This document shows, in pieces, positions 8,126 through 16,251 of a DNA stretch of 64,000 bases. Below the pieces are notes generated by a model, which had not been told where the DNA came from, searched no databases, and was given only the letters and a program-made list of their open reading frames with translations. Both the position numbers and the translations under genes were made by a program. Source of the DNA: CAZHHH01 sp052400685. Lineage in GTDB: Bacteria; Bacteroidota; Bacteroidia; Bacteroidales; Marinilabiliaceae. The stretch lies in assembly GCA_052400685.1 (NCBI GenBank), contig JBQTGJ010000004.1; one strand, 5' to 3'. How positions within the stretch are numbered: position 1 is the first letter of the stretch; each line of letters begins with the position of its first letter.

Positions 8126-8777
8126 TTCTATTGCGATAAAAGTAAATTTTTAAAATTCATAATCACTATTGTCCGGTAAAAAATATATTTTCCATTTAAG
8201 TGCTCAAGCCGCACGGGCTTTTACTTTTTTTACTCATTAAAGTTTTTATTTCAAAGGTATTCGTGATCCGCTTCGCTCCACTACAGCAAAAAAAGTAAAC
8301 AAAAAATGCCGCCGCTGCAAGTAATTTCCTAAAAATCAATTTCATTGTCTAAAATTCGGGAACTCGCTTCGCTCAGACAGCCCGGATTTCTTTACGCCAA
8401 TAAAATTGATTTTCTTAACGGAAATTTCTTGAGGCGGAAAGCAATCCCAATATCTCCTAAAATATCTGGCTCGCACATTGGAGCTGGGTTCTAATCATTT
8501 CTCTAAATTCTTACCAGACACCAATGATTCATAATACTTACAATCTGGTTGCTTCGTTTTGCATCTCCGTTGCATCGACTTACATTGTGATTGTTTCGCG
8601 TTGCATGTGCTATGCTTCAGCTTGATTTCCTTAACGGAATTTGAGGCGAAAATCAACCCTGATGTAACCTAAAATTCCAGCCACCCTTATGATGGGTTCT
8701 GATCAAATCTCCAAATTTTAAGCAGATACCAATGAATTGGAATTGGATTCAAAGTAGGGAACCAACAATTCTAAAAG

Positions 8778-8820
8778 TAAAGAGCATGAATTAAGAGAAA
8801 CCTTAAATTCATGCTCTTTA
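8778..8820 (-). terminator. Strong hairpin after the ABC-F gene
   Basis: 15-bp perfect stem TAAAGAGCATGAATT (8778-8792) / AATTCATGCTCTTTA (8806-8820) extended by AAG/CTT. It lies just downstream of the ABC-F stop codon when read on the minus strand. The flanking T run is weak (ACTTTTAG), so it may also protect the RNA end. Confidence 0.7.
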
Positions 8821-8855
8821 CCAGATGTCAATCATTTTATTTCAACCGAAAATCA

Positions 8856-10475
8856 TTAAACACGATACATGTCATCCCTAAGTTTAGCGATGGCATCATC
8901 ATTAACATAATCATCGTAACTCATCAATTTATCAATAACTCCATTGGGGGTAATTTCAATAATACGATTACAAATGGTATCAATAAACTCGTGGTCATGC
9001 GAACTCAACAGGATATTACCTTTGAAGTCGACCAATGTATTATTAAAAGCCTGAATCGTCTCTAAATCGAGATGATTGGTCGGATTATCCAATACCATAA
9101 CGTTGGCATTACGAAGCATCATTCTGGAAATCATACAACGCATCTTCTCGCCACCTGACAGCACATTCACTTTTTTGTAAATATCCTCGCCCGAAAAAAG
9201 CATTTTACCTAAATAACCGCGCAAAAACGACTCACTGGTATCGGCCGAAAACATACTAAGCCACTCCACCAAAGTCTGCTTACTTTCAAAAAAGCGGCTG
9301 TTTTCCATGGGCAGATAGGCTGTGGTAATGGTTACACCCCATTTAAAAGTGCCACTATCAGCCTTTAATTCATCGTTCAAAATTTCAAACAAGGCAGTTG
9401 TTACCAATGGGTTACGCGAAAGAAAAACCACCTTCTCATCCTTTTCAATGGTAAAAGAGACATTTTTAAGCAACTGCGTCCCGTCATCTGCCGTTTTCGA
9501 CAAATCACTAACCGTTAATATGGTATTTCCGGTTTCGCGCTCAGGCGTAAAAATAATGCCGGGATAACGACGCGTTGATGGCTGAATCTCTTCCACATTA
9601 AGCTTTTCGAGCATCTTACGGCGACTGGTTGCTTGTCGTGACTTGGCCACATTGGCACTAAACCGTTGAATAAATTCCTGAAGCTCTTTTTTCTTCTCTT
9701 CCGCCTTTTTATTTTGTGCCGACTGCTGGCGCAGAGCCAACTGACTACTCTGATACCAGAAGGTGTAGTTACCTGAAAACAGTTGAATTTTACCGAAATC
9801 GATATCCACAACATGCGTACATATTGAATCGAGGAAGTGACGGTCGTGCGACACCACCAACAGCGTATTATCAAAATTAGCCAAATAATTTTCGAGCCAG
9901 CGAACCGTCTCCAGGTCAAGATCGTTGGTCGGCTCATCCAACAACAAATTATCGGGTTTACCAAACAAAGCCTGGGCCAGTAATACCTTTACTTTTTCTT
10001 TACCACTGAGTTCACTCATTAACTTGTAATGCAATTCTTCTTTAATGCCCAATCCGCTTAGCAGGCTGGCTGCTTCGCTTTCGGCATTCCAACCATCCAT
10101 CTCTGCAAATTGCTCTTCCAGTTCGGAAGCACGAATTCCATCCGCATCAGAAAAATCAGCCTTTGCATATAAAGCATCTTTTTCCCGACTAATTTGCCAA
10201 AGATGCTCATGCCCCATCAATACCGTGTCCAAAACCGAATGCTCATTAAAAGCATGGTGATCCTGACGTAACACCGACAAGCGCTCGCCGGGAGCCAGCA
10301 TGACCGATCCGCGTGTAGAATCGAGCTCGCCGCTTATTAAACGTAAAAAGGTGGATTTTCCGGCCCCGTTAGCACCAATAATACCGTAACAGTTACCAGG
10401 CGTAAATTTTAAATTGACATCCTGAAAAAGAAATCGTTTGCCAAACTGAATGGCCAAATTGGAAACAGTAATCAT
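8856..10475 (-). CDS. ABC-F family ATPase, YbiT/YkpA-like
   Basis: 539-residue soluble protein with two ABC domains and no membrane segments, typical of ABC-F ribosome-associated ATPases. The first domain has Walker A GANGAGKST (residues 34-42), LSGKEK signature and LLLDEPTNDLD Walker B. The second is unusual: the Walker A position reads LSRNPLVTTALF without GxxGxGK, and Walker B is LDNPTNHLD with Asn in place of the catalytic Glu, though its LSGGEKMR signature is intact. As I recall, Bacillus YkpA shows the same degenerate second site, so this is a subfamily feature. ABC-F proteins remodel or rescue ribosomes; the exact role here is unknown. A TAnnTTTG promoter lies 50 bp upstream. Confidence 0.92.
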   Translation of the reverse strand: MITVSNLAIQFGKRFLFQDVNLKFTPGNCYGIIGANGAGKSTFLRLISGELDSTRGSVMLAPGERLSVLRQDHHAFNEHSVLDTVLMGHEHLWQISREKDALYAKADFSDADGIRASELEEQFAEMDGWNAESEAASLLSGLGIKEELHYKLMSELSGKEKVKVLLAQALFGKPDNLLLDEPTNDLDLETVRWLENYLANFDNTLLVVSHDRHFLDSICTHVVDIDFGKIQLFSGNYTFWYQSSQLALRQQSAQNKKAEEKKKELQEFIQRFSANVAKSRQATSRRKMLEKLNVEEIQPSTRRYPGIIFTPERETGNTILTVSDLSKTADDGTQLLKNVSFTIEKDEKVVFLSRNPLVTTALFEILNDELKADSGTFKWGVTITTAYLPMENSRFFESKQTLVEWLSMFSADTSESFLRGYLGKMLFSGEDIYKKVNVLSGGEKMRCMISRMMLRNANVMVLDNPTNHLDLETIQAFNNTLVDFKGNILLSSHDHEFIDTICNRIIEITPNGVIDKLMSYDDYVNDDAIAKLRDDMYRV

Positions 10476-10523
10476 CTATGGAATTGTTTTTTAATGAAGT
10501 TTTTGCCCTGAATTTTGAACCGG

Positions 10524-10531
10524 CAAAGGTA
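10524..10531 (-). promoter_or_regulatory. -7 promoter box of the ABC-F gene
   Basis: CAAAGGTA on the plus strand reads TACCTTTG on the minus strand, a full match to TAnnTTTG. It lies 49 bp before the ABC-F start codon. No TTTG -33 element at standard spacing. Confidence 0.55.
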
Positions 10532-10597
10532 TGAATTATTTATAAGAAGAAAAACCAACGCTACGCTTTTGAATGAGATACCATTCAACCAAACATT

Positions 10598-10690
10598 TGA
10601 AGCTTGCAAGAAAAGTCCAACCTGTGCAATACTTGTGTTTATCTATAAAGTCAACTTCTGCTTTACGCTTGTCATAAAAACAGGCATTAA
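10598..10690 (+). repeat. Truncated composite copy of the interspersed element
   Basis: Both left-end types occur one after the other, then CTTCTGCTTTACGCTTGTC. Right end missing. Confidence 0.5.
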
Positions 10691-10806
10691 CCATCTCATA
10701 CTCAAACAACCAATTTTCATGGGCATTCTTTCCGTCAAACACATACATTTCAGACGATCATCACAAGGAATGCTTTTCGCCTTAAAAAATTACCGGCAAC
10801 ACCAAT

Positions 10807-11520
10807 TCAAAAATTAATTGCCCCAATAACCTTTACCGTTGCTTTAGTCAGATTATCGACGGCCATCTGAAGGTTCTGTTGAAATTGTTCGACTGTTGCA
10901 TGTGGCACATCCACCAGGTCTGTTACCGCCTTAATGCAAAAAAAAGGCACCTGATGCAAGGCAGCCACCCATGCTACTGCGGCAGCTTCCATCTCTTTAA
11001 TCTCACCACCATTCCGGCGAATGATTTCCTCATCCGTCTCAGTCATATCCAAAGAATTAGAAGTCGTGATCACACCGCATTTAAGGTTAAGCTGTGAGGC
11101 CAGACGGCTCACATCCACAACAGGAAAACGCCCCACCCCCATTTCTTTCCAACCTGGAATATCCACCCGCCGATCGTGAAAAATAACATAAGGATGGCTG
11201 AGATACACATCCCCTATCTGAGCGCCTTTTTCGTGAAATGCGCCGGCCGTTCCGGCACTTATCATCAAATCGGGTTCAAAATGAGAAATTGCCAGATGCG
11301 TATTGAGCGTTGCCGCCTGAGTACCTATCAAATCAAGCTTTGACTCTGCATCCTGCCCGTTAATCACAAGATGGATGTTTAGTCCTTTCGACTTGATGCT
11401 CCATGCCCGCATTGGCAATCCGTGCGCATACGAAAAATCTTCCTCCAGACAAAACGCTTTAATAAGAGGCCGTGCCTCGGCCTCCATGGCAACTATAAAA
11501 CAGATGTTTTTGTATTTCAT
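10807..11520 (-). CDS. MTA/SAH nucleosidase-like nucleoside phosphorylase family protein
   Basis: 237-residue protein of the PNP_UDP_1 superfamily. N-terminal ICFIVAMEAEARPL carries the catalytic-base Glu position of 5'-methylthioadenosine/S-adenosylhomocysteine nucleosidases; ISAGTAGAF is the phosphate/ribose loop; EIKEMEAAAVAWVA contains the ribose-binding MEAAA motif; KAVTDLVD supplies the catalytic Asp. The expected role is hydrolysis of MTA or SAH to adenine for methionine salvage and recycling, but futalosine or other nucleosides are possible. Its start codon lies in the first of two 90-bp tandem repeats that form its 5' leader, a feature shared with the GH3 gene at 60217-61932. Confidence 0.85.
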   Translation of the reverse strand: MKYKNICFIVAMEAEARPLIKAFCLEEDFSYAHGLPMRAWSIKSKGLNIHLVINGQDAESKLDLIGTQAATLNTHLAISHFEPDLMISAGTAGAFHEKGAQIGDVYLSHPYVIFHDRRVDIPGWKEMGVGRFPVVDVSRLASQLNLKCGVITTSNSLDMTETDEEIIRRNGGEIKEMEAAAVAWVAALHQVPFFCIKAVTDLVDVPHATVEQFQQNLQMAVDNLTKATVKVIGAINF

Positions 11521-11695
11521 GTGTTTATAATTCGTTTGTTAAGGTCACATGGAACTCCCATGAAAATAAGCATTCCCCTGTATGAAAGATCCTTTATCAT
11601 GGTCGTTTCATGTGATTATAATTTGTTTGTTTTTGCCACATGAAACTCACCGGGATTAATCATACGCCTGTGTGTAAAGAAATTCCCAGAGCTCG
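11516..11695 (-). repeat. Two tandem 90-bp leader repeats (family B, locus 1)
   Basis: Units 11516-11605 and 11606-11695. Each begins on the plus strand with TTTCATGTG.TTATAATT and contains an internal CACATGRAACTC and CATGGTCG/AGCTCG end. On the minus strand each unit ends in ...ACATGAAA, and in the first unit that ATGAAA is the actual start of the nucleosidase gene. The same unit occurs three times upstream of the GH3 gene (61927-62216). Confidence 0.85.
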
Positions 11696-11829
11696 TTACA
11701 TTTTAAGAGTGGTTCAATCATCAAACAACATTACTTTTTAATAATTCAAAAATGGTTAAAAAAGCTGATAATTCATGCGAACTCCACATTTTTCATTCTC
11801 TTTGTAATCTGTAATCAACTTTTCAAATC

Positions 11830-12168
11830 ATGTACGGCATTTTTATCATTTTTCTTTTATATGCGTTGGGAAACGTTATTAGCTGGCTAACCGGCGGATA
11901 TATCCCCGGCAGCGTAATAGGTATGCTTTTATTATTTACAGGATTGCTAACAGGCATAATAAAACCGGCCAAAATAGCCCCTGCGGCCAATTTCCTGGTG
12001 GGCAACATGGCCTTGTTTTTTGTTCCTGTGGGCGTTGGCTTAATGGTTAGCATTCATTTTTTTAATGGAAACTTAATGGCCATAGTAGCATCGGTGATTA
12101 TCAGCACCTTTTTGGTACTTCTCTCAACCGGATTTGTTCAACAATGGATGGAAAAATGGAAGAAATAA
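11830..12168 (+). CDS. lrgA: LrgA/CidA family holin-like membrane protein
   Basis: 112-residue protein with four hydrophobic segments (about residues 3-22, 26-44, 58-80 and 84-103), the standard LrgA/CidA layout, with the family motif GGYIPGSVIGMLLLF at residues 22-36 and a NMALFFVPVGVG segment. LrgA/CidA proteins are inner-membrane, holin-like, and have been tied to autolysis control and to pyruvate or glycolate transport together with LrgB. It overlaps lrgB by 25 bp, so the two are translated together. LytSR-type pairs regulate lrgAB in Firmicutes; two LytTR systems occur in this window but are not adjacent. Confidence 0.9.
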   Translation: MYGIFIIFLLYALGNVISWLTGGYIPGSVIGMLLLFTGLLTGIIKPAKIAPAANFLVGNMALFFVPVGVGLMVSIHFFNGNLMAIVASVIISTFLVLLSTGFVQQWMEKWKK

Positions 12169-12857
12169 ACAGTCTGTTTGAGAATCAGCCATTCACTTTA
12201 AGTTTTGTACTAGGCGTATATCTGGCAGCCGTGTGGCTGTATAAAAAACTACGCATAAGCCTTTTGCATCCGGTGTTAATCAGCATATTACTGATCATCG
12301 TAGTACTAAAATTCCTGAATGTAGAATATACATCGTTCGAGAAAGGCAGCTTTCTAATCGATTTTATGCTGGGGCCCTCGGTTGTGGCTTTAGGCTACGG
12401 ACTCTACGAGCAACGCGCCATAATAAATCAACATCGTATTTCTATTTTCACCGCTGTTTTTGTAGGAAGCGTTGTGGGCATTGCATCGGTTAGTATAATA
12501 GCACACTGCTTTGGCGCCAGCGAAATGCTGATCACCTCACTGCAGCCAAAATCGGTCACCACGCCCATCGCGATACTCATCTCAAAGCAATTTGGCGGCA
12601 TTCCGGCGTTAACAGCCGTAGTGGTCGTTGTAACCGGCGTTCTAGGTGCTGTTGCTGGCCCTTACGTTCTCGACAAGGCCGGCATTAGTAGTCGCATTGC
12701 CCGCGGTTTGGCCATGGGGACCTGTGCTCATGGCGTTGGCACGGCCCGCGCCGTTGAAATGGGCGCCATCGAAGGCGTTATCAGTGGTTTAAGCATTGGC
12801 CTTATGGGGTTAATGACATCGGTACTAATACCCCTGTTCAAATGGTTGTTCGGATAA
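12144..12857 (+). CDS. lrgB: LrgB family membrane protein
   Basis: 237-residue polytopic membrane protein with LrgB hallmarks: QPFTLSFVLGVYLAAVWLYK at the start, FMLGPSVVALGYGLYEQ, LQPKSVTTPIAILISKQ and MGTCAHGVGTARAVEMG. LrgB works with LrgA in cytoplasmic-membrane transport or autolysis control. An alternative start at 12156 would reduce the overlap with lrgA from 25 to 13 bp; both starts are in frame. The following DUF819 gene begins about 240 bp later and is probably separately transcribed. Confidence 0.93.
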   Translation: MDGKMEEINSLFENQPFTLSFVLGVYLAAVWLYKKLRISLLHPVLISILLIIVVLKFLNVEYTSFEKGSFLIDFMLGPSVVALGYGLYEQRAIINQHRISIFTAVFVGSVVGIASVSIIAHCFGASEMLITSLQPKSVTTPIAILISKQFGGIPALTAVVVVVTGVLGAVAGPYVLDKAGISSRIARGLAMGTCAHGVGTARAVEMGAIEGVISGLSIGLMGLMTSVLIPLFKWLFG

Positions 12858-13095
12858 ACAAGACGCATCTGAACAAAGGTGAAATTTGGGGCATAACCAT
12901 ATTATTAATAGCTTTGTGCATCATTACAAACAGCCATACTCTTTCCAAACATAGAGAAGTATTAAAAGCACGAATCCTTTAGTCGCAAAAAATCATAAAA
13001 AAGACGATGAAACGATCTTGTTTACAGAATAGAACCCAACCTAAAAATTGCAAGCATGAAATTCCATCCGTCCCTGATAAACAAATTATTTACGG

Positions 13096-14244
13096 ATGAA
13101 AATTGCATTAACAATATTTTACTTTCTGGCACCCTTTCTGGTGCTCCACTTATGCCATAAATTCAGATATGTAAACAAACTGGGGGCTGTAGTTGTAGCC
13201 TACATCATAGGTTTGTTACTTGGGAATCTGCATATTTTGCCCGCCAACAGTCAACCGCTTCAGGATACGCTGACCGCTGTAACCATACCACTGGCTATTC
13301 CTCTGATGCTTTTCTCAACCAATCTGAAACAAGTCTTCCTGTTAGCCAAAAAAGCCATTATCAGCCTCTTTATTGGTCTTGTTAGCGTCATCATTTTGGT
13401 TACAACAGGCTATTTTATATTTAACGATAGTATTCCGGAAACGTGGAAGATGAGTGGTTTATTAGTCGGCGTATACACCGGCGGCACGCCCAATCTGGCA
13501 TCACTCAAATTAATCCTGAATGTAGATGAAGCGCAGTACCTGATGACTCATTCAGCCGATTTAGTAATTGGTGTTTTGTATCTCTTCTTTCTTATGTCGG
13601 CAGGGCAACGGTTGTTTAATGCGTTTTTGTCGCCTGCAAAACAAAGAGCAACCCCTTCCTCCGAACCGCTCAATCTGGATGGTCAGGACCCGTACTATGG
13701 TATTTTAAAACGGAAATATACCCGCCCATTATCAAAAGCACTATTGCTTTCGCTGATAGTGGTTGCCATCTCATATTTAGTTTCACTACTGGTGCCTCAA
13801 AGCGCCCAAATGGCAGTTATTATGCTAATGATAACCACCCTGTCGCTGACTCTCTCTTTTTGGAAACCGGTACGCAGCATTCCCAAAACCTTTGATCTGG
13901 GAATGTACTTTGTTTTGGTTTTTAGTGTTGTGGTAGCCTCAATGGTTAACGTAACAACCCTTACAAACGGGGCAATTCCTATATTGTTTTATGTAGGATG
14001 GGTTGTTTTTGGTTCACTCATTCTACAGTTGCTTCTCTCCAGGTGGTTTGGCATTGATGCCGACACCGTTATCATCACCTCAGCGGCTCTGCTTTGCAGT
14101 CCGCCATTTGTGCCGGTTGTAGCCGGTGCATTGCGCAACAGATCCATTGTTGTTCCGGGACTCACCATCGGCATCGTCGGTTATACCATCGGCAACTATC
14201 TGGGCTTTTTACTGGCCCAGATACTTAAATCTATACCTTACTGA
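13096..14244 (+). CDS. DUF819 family membrane protein (YjcL-like)
   Basis: 382-residue polytopic protein with about eleven hydrophobic segments. Family-like patterns include LCHKFRYVNKLGAVVVAYIIG, TAVTIPLAIPLMLFS, GVYTGGTPNLASLK, a hydrophilic loop at residues 180-210 and a late AALLCSPPFVPVVAGALRN segment. The symmetry (two GTP/PP-containing half-helices) resembles carrier families such as glutamate/Na+ symporters, so a transporter role is likely; substrate unknown. The 3' end overlaps the convergent thioesterase gene by 14 bp, so no terminator separates them. Confidence 0.87.
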   Translation: MKIALTIFYFLAPFLVLHLCHKFRYVNKLGAVVVAYIIGLLLGNLHILPANSQPLQDTLTAVTIPLAIPLMLFSTNLKQVFLLAKKAIISLFIGLVSVIILVTTGYFIFNDSIPETWKMSGLLVGVYTGGTPNLASLKLILNVDEAQYLMTHSADLVIGVLYLFFLMSAGQRLFNAFLSPAKQRATPSSEPLNLDGQDPYYGILKRKYTRPLSKALLLSLIVVAISYLVSLLVPQSAQMAVIMLMITTLSLTLSFWKPVRSIPKTFDLGMYFVLVFSVVVASMVNVTTLTNGAIPILFYVGWVVFGSLILQLLLSRWFGIDADTVIITSAALLCSPPFVPVVAGALRNRSIVVPGLTIGIVGYTIGNYLGFLLAQILKSIPY

Positions 14245-14626
14245 AAGCCTCAACAATCTCATCAGAGACCGCCAATCGGCCATTGATTAAACTGGTAGAA
14301 GTGACAATGCCTTTCAGACAAATTTTCTCGCCGGGCAACCGGTAAATATCCTGATAAAAGATATATTTAACGCCCTCGTGCTCAACCCGTAGTCGTACCA
14401 CAAACGTATCGCCACTTTTCAACGGCGTTTTGTAGGCTAAATTCACGCGAGCCACCACGGCCACAATACCGCGTTTAAACAGATCTGCAAAATCGAGACC
14501 GACCGATTTCATAAATTCGTGCCGGGTGTGCTCCAAATAATTCTGATACACACTATTATTAACAATCCCCTGCAAGTCGCACTCATAATCGCGCACTTTA
14601 AATTCTAATTCGTATTGATACTTCAT
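14231..14626 (-). CDS. Acyl-CoA thioesterase, 4HBT/YbgC-like hotdog protein
   Basis: 131-residue hotdog-fold protein. The core F.VRDYECDLQGIVNNSVYQNYLEHTRHEF is the 4HBT motif, with the conserved Asp (DLQGIVNN) used in 4-hydroxybenzoyl-CoA and YbgC thioesterases, followed by VARVNLAYKTPLKSGD. It hydrolyses acyl-CoA; in phospholipid or menaquinone contexts a DHNA-CoA thioesterase role is possible but cannot be decided here. The frame is open back to 14698, but the upstream part is interspersed-repeat sequence, so the ATG at 14626 is chosen. The 14-bp overlap with the DUF819 gene is convergent. Confidence 0.88.
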   Translation of the reverse strand: MKYQYELEFKVRDYECDLQGIVNNSVYQNYLEHTRHEFMKSVGLDFADLFKRGIVAVVARVNLAYKTPLKSGDTFVVRLRVEHEGVKYIFYQDIYRLPGEKICLKGIVTSTSLINGRLAVSDEIVEAFSKV

Positions 14627-14654
14627 CGCCTTTGTTAAATATTTAAACAAAATT

Positions 14655-15335
14655 ATAAAGTCCAACTTCTGCGTTACGCTTGCTCTCAAAATGGTCATTT
14701 ACAAAAGTAAACTCACATTTTTCGAGCGGCGCAAGCCTTGAATTTGGACTTTATAACCAAACTCTCATTTTATGGACAGGCACTATTATCTTGCTTGCAA
14801 AAAAGTTCTACTTCTGCGTTACGCTTGCTCTCAAAATGTCCATTTACAAAAGTAAAAATCAAATTTTTCGAGCGGCGCAAACTTTGAATTTGGACTTTAT
14901 AACCAAACTCTCATTTTATGGACAGGCACTATTATCTTGCTTGCAAAAAAAATCCAACTTCTGCGTTACGCTTGCTCTCAAAATGTCCATTTACAAAAGT
15001 AAAAATCAAATTTTTCGAGCGGCGCAAACTTTGAATTTGGACTTTATAACCAAACTCTCATTTTATGGACAGGCACTATTATCTTGCTTGCAAAAAAAAT
15101 CCAACTTCTGCGTTACGCTTGCTCTCAAAATGTCCATTTACGAAAGTAAAAATCAAATTTTTCGAGCGGCGCAAACTTTGAATTTGGACTTTATAACCAA
15201 ACTCTCATTTTATGGACAGGCACTATATCTTGCTTGCAAAAAAGTTCTACTTCTGCGTTACGCTTGCTCTCAAAATGTCCATTTACGAAAGTAAAAATCA
15301 AATTTTTCAAGCGGCGCAAACTTTGAATTTGGAGC
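14655..15335. repeat. Tandem array of about 4.7 copies of the interspersed element
   Basis: The marker string GCGTTACGCTTGCTCTC starts at 14671, 14816, 14963, 15110 and 15255, giving unit lengths of 145, 147, 147 and 145 bp. Each complete unit carries TTTATGGACAGGCACTA (first one ends at 14785) followed by TTATCTTGCTTGCAAAAAA. Units are nearly identical apart from a few positions (GTTCTAC versus ATCCAAC; ACAAAAG versus ACGAAAG), so the expansion is recent. The last copy is cut off at about 15335. The thioesterase gene start abuts the left side. Because 147 is divisible by three, the array happens to contain a long open frame that is unlikely to be a gene. Confidence 0.9.
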
Positions 15336-15401
15336 TCTTTTATTTACCACAAGAATTTTCTTGCTGACACTTTATCATAATAAAACCACAAATAACCCCT
15401 G

Positions 15402-16115
15402 TCAGGAAACACGTGGCAACAAATCTTCTTTTACCCATTTAAAATCGGGTGCTTCTCTCAGCAACAGCTCAAACAACCGGCGGGCCTTATCTATCTCTCC
15501 ATTCATCCGATAAACATTGCCAAGCCAGGCGCCTACATAAAAATACATCCAATGATTTTTCTCATGGGTTGTGTAATATTCAAATGCGCTTTCGTAGGCT
15601 ATCACGGCCTTTCCCTTATCGCCACCCATCCAGGTTGGTCTGAAATAGAAAGAGTTGGCCTGCTCCACTTGCGGCAAACCCTTTTGAGGACTCAACTGAT
15701 TAGCCATTTGCAGATAATACGCATGACGACGACTCAAAAACAGTGCTTCAAAAGGATTTAAAAAAATACGAAATGCCACCGATGCGGCATAAAAAGCATA
15801 TAATTCACCATCCTGAGGGCGCATTTTCAGTGTCCGGCTAATATGTTGTTCAAAAAATGCCAATTCTATTCCGGCTTCGGCATTACGTTCCTCCCCTAAA
15901 TAATTTCCTATGAGACCGTATTCGGCAAACAGCAATACACGTTGCGAAGCATCGTCCAGTGTCTCCTTTCGCAAACTATCAACCAGCATCTTCCATGACA
16001 CCATATCGCTTTTCAAAAATAAAACGACAAACTCATGATCTAACTGAGCTGCCAATGAAGCAGCATTAACAGGAAACGAAAAAATAAATAAAACAAAACT
16101 CAGCAATAATTTCAT
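15402..16115 (-). CDS. Exported protein of unknown function with TPR-like helices
   Basis: 237-residue protein with a signal peptide (MKLLLSFVLFIFSFPVNA, cleavage near residue 18-20) and a mature part of amphipathic helices; the C-terminal section (AVIAYESAFEYY...HWMYFYVGAWLGNVYRMNGEIDKARRLFELLL) looks like TPR repeats. It probably acts in the periplasm as a scaffold. No named family was recognised. It is the last gene of a minus-strand run with the outer-membrane barrel, LytTR, LytS and LiaF-like genes, 136 bp after the barrel gene. A GTG three codons earlier (16124) is possible, but it overlaps a promoter-like CAAATATA (16124-16131), so the ATG is preferred. Confidence 0.7.
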   Translation of the reverse strand: MKLLLSFVLFIFSFPVNAASLAAQLDHEFVVLFLKSDMVSWKMLVDSLRKETLDDASQRVLLFAEYGLIGNYLGEERNAEAGIELAFFEQHISRTLKMRPQDGELYAFYAASVAFRIFLNPFEALFLSRRHAYYLQMANQLSPQKGLPQVEQANSFYFRPTWMGGDKGKAVIAYESAFEYYTTHEKNHWMYFYVGAWLGNVYRMNGEIDKARRLFELLLREAPDFKWVKEDLLPRVS

Positions 16116-16123
16116 AGCGACCA

Positions 16124-16131
16124 CAAATATA
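16124..16131 (-). promoter_or_regulatory. Candidate -7 box upstream of the TPR-like gene
   Basis: CAAATATA reads TATATTTG on the minus strand, a full TAnnTTTG match. It is only nine bases before the ATG at 16115, so a transcript starting here would be nearly leaderless; moderate doubt. Confidence 0.35.
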
Positions 16132-16251
16132 ACAGCAATCTGTGAATCCGAAAATTATACATGAGACTACCGTTATGGGAGCTGTTCCTGCTCTGTTGAA
16201 AAAAAAATCAACTTCATAAAATCATTTGCCGGTAATTCTTTAAGCAATCAT

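Larger units (their letters stand above)
8070..8855. repeat. Non-coding region with internal 120-bp direct repeats and element fragments
   Basis: About 785 bp without a gene. A partial interspersed-element copy is at 8071-8125 (CAGTGCTTGCAAAAAAAATC). A segment at 8161-8205 is about 80% identical to 56651-56696. The part from about 8406 to 8531 recurs at about 8621 to 8742: both begin with TTGATTTTCTTAACGG-type sequence, pass through a GGGTTCTRATCA segment and end near CCAATGA. Several GCTTCGCT/GCTTCGTT strings lie in between. It closes with a strong hairpin at 8778-8820. Confidence 0.6.
10476..10806. other. Intergenic region with a partial interspersed element
   Basis: Contains the ABC-F promoter, then from about 10598 to 10690 a truncated copy of the interspersed element in which the two left-end variants (GCTTGCAAGAAAAGTCCAAC and GTGTTTATCTATAAAGTC) occur in succession, as if one copy inserted in another. 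No gene is supported. Confidence 0.5.

Noticed and set aside
14680..15294. A 204-residue open frame with a repeated 49-residue unit
   Set aside because: It is the translation of the 147-bp tandem DNA repeat; 147 is a multiple of three, so the frame stays open by arithmetic. The same element elsewhere carries no such frame.
14655..15335. Tandem array as integron attC sites
   Set aside because: Units lack the RYYYAAC/GTTRRRY cores, there are no cassette genes between them, and no integrase is nearby.
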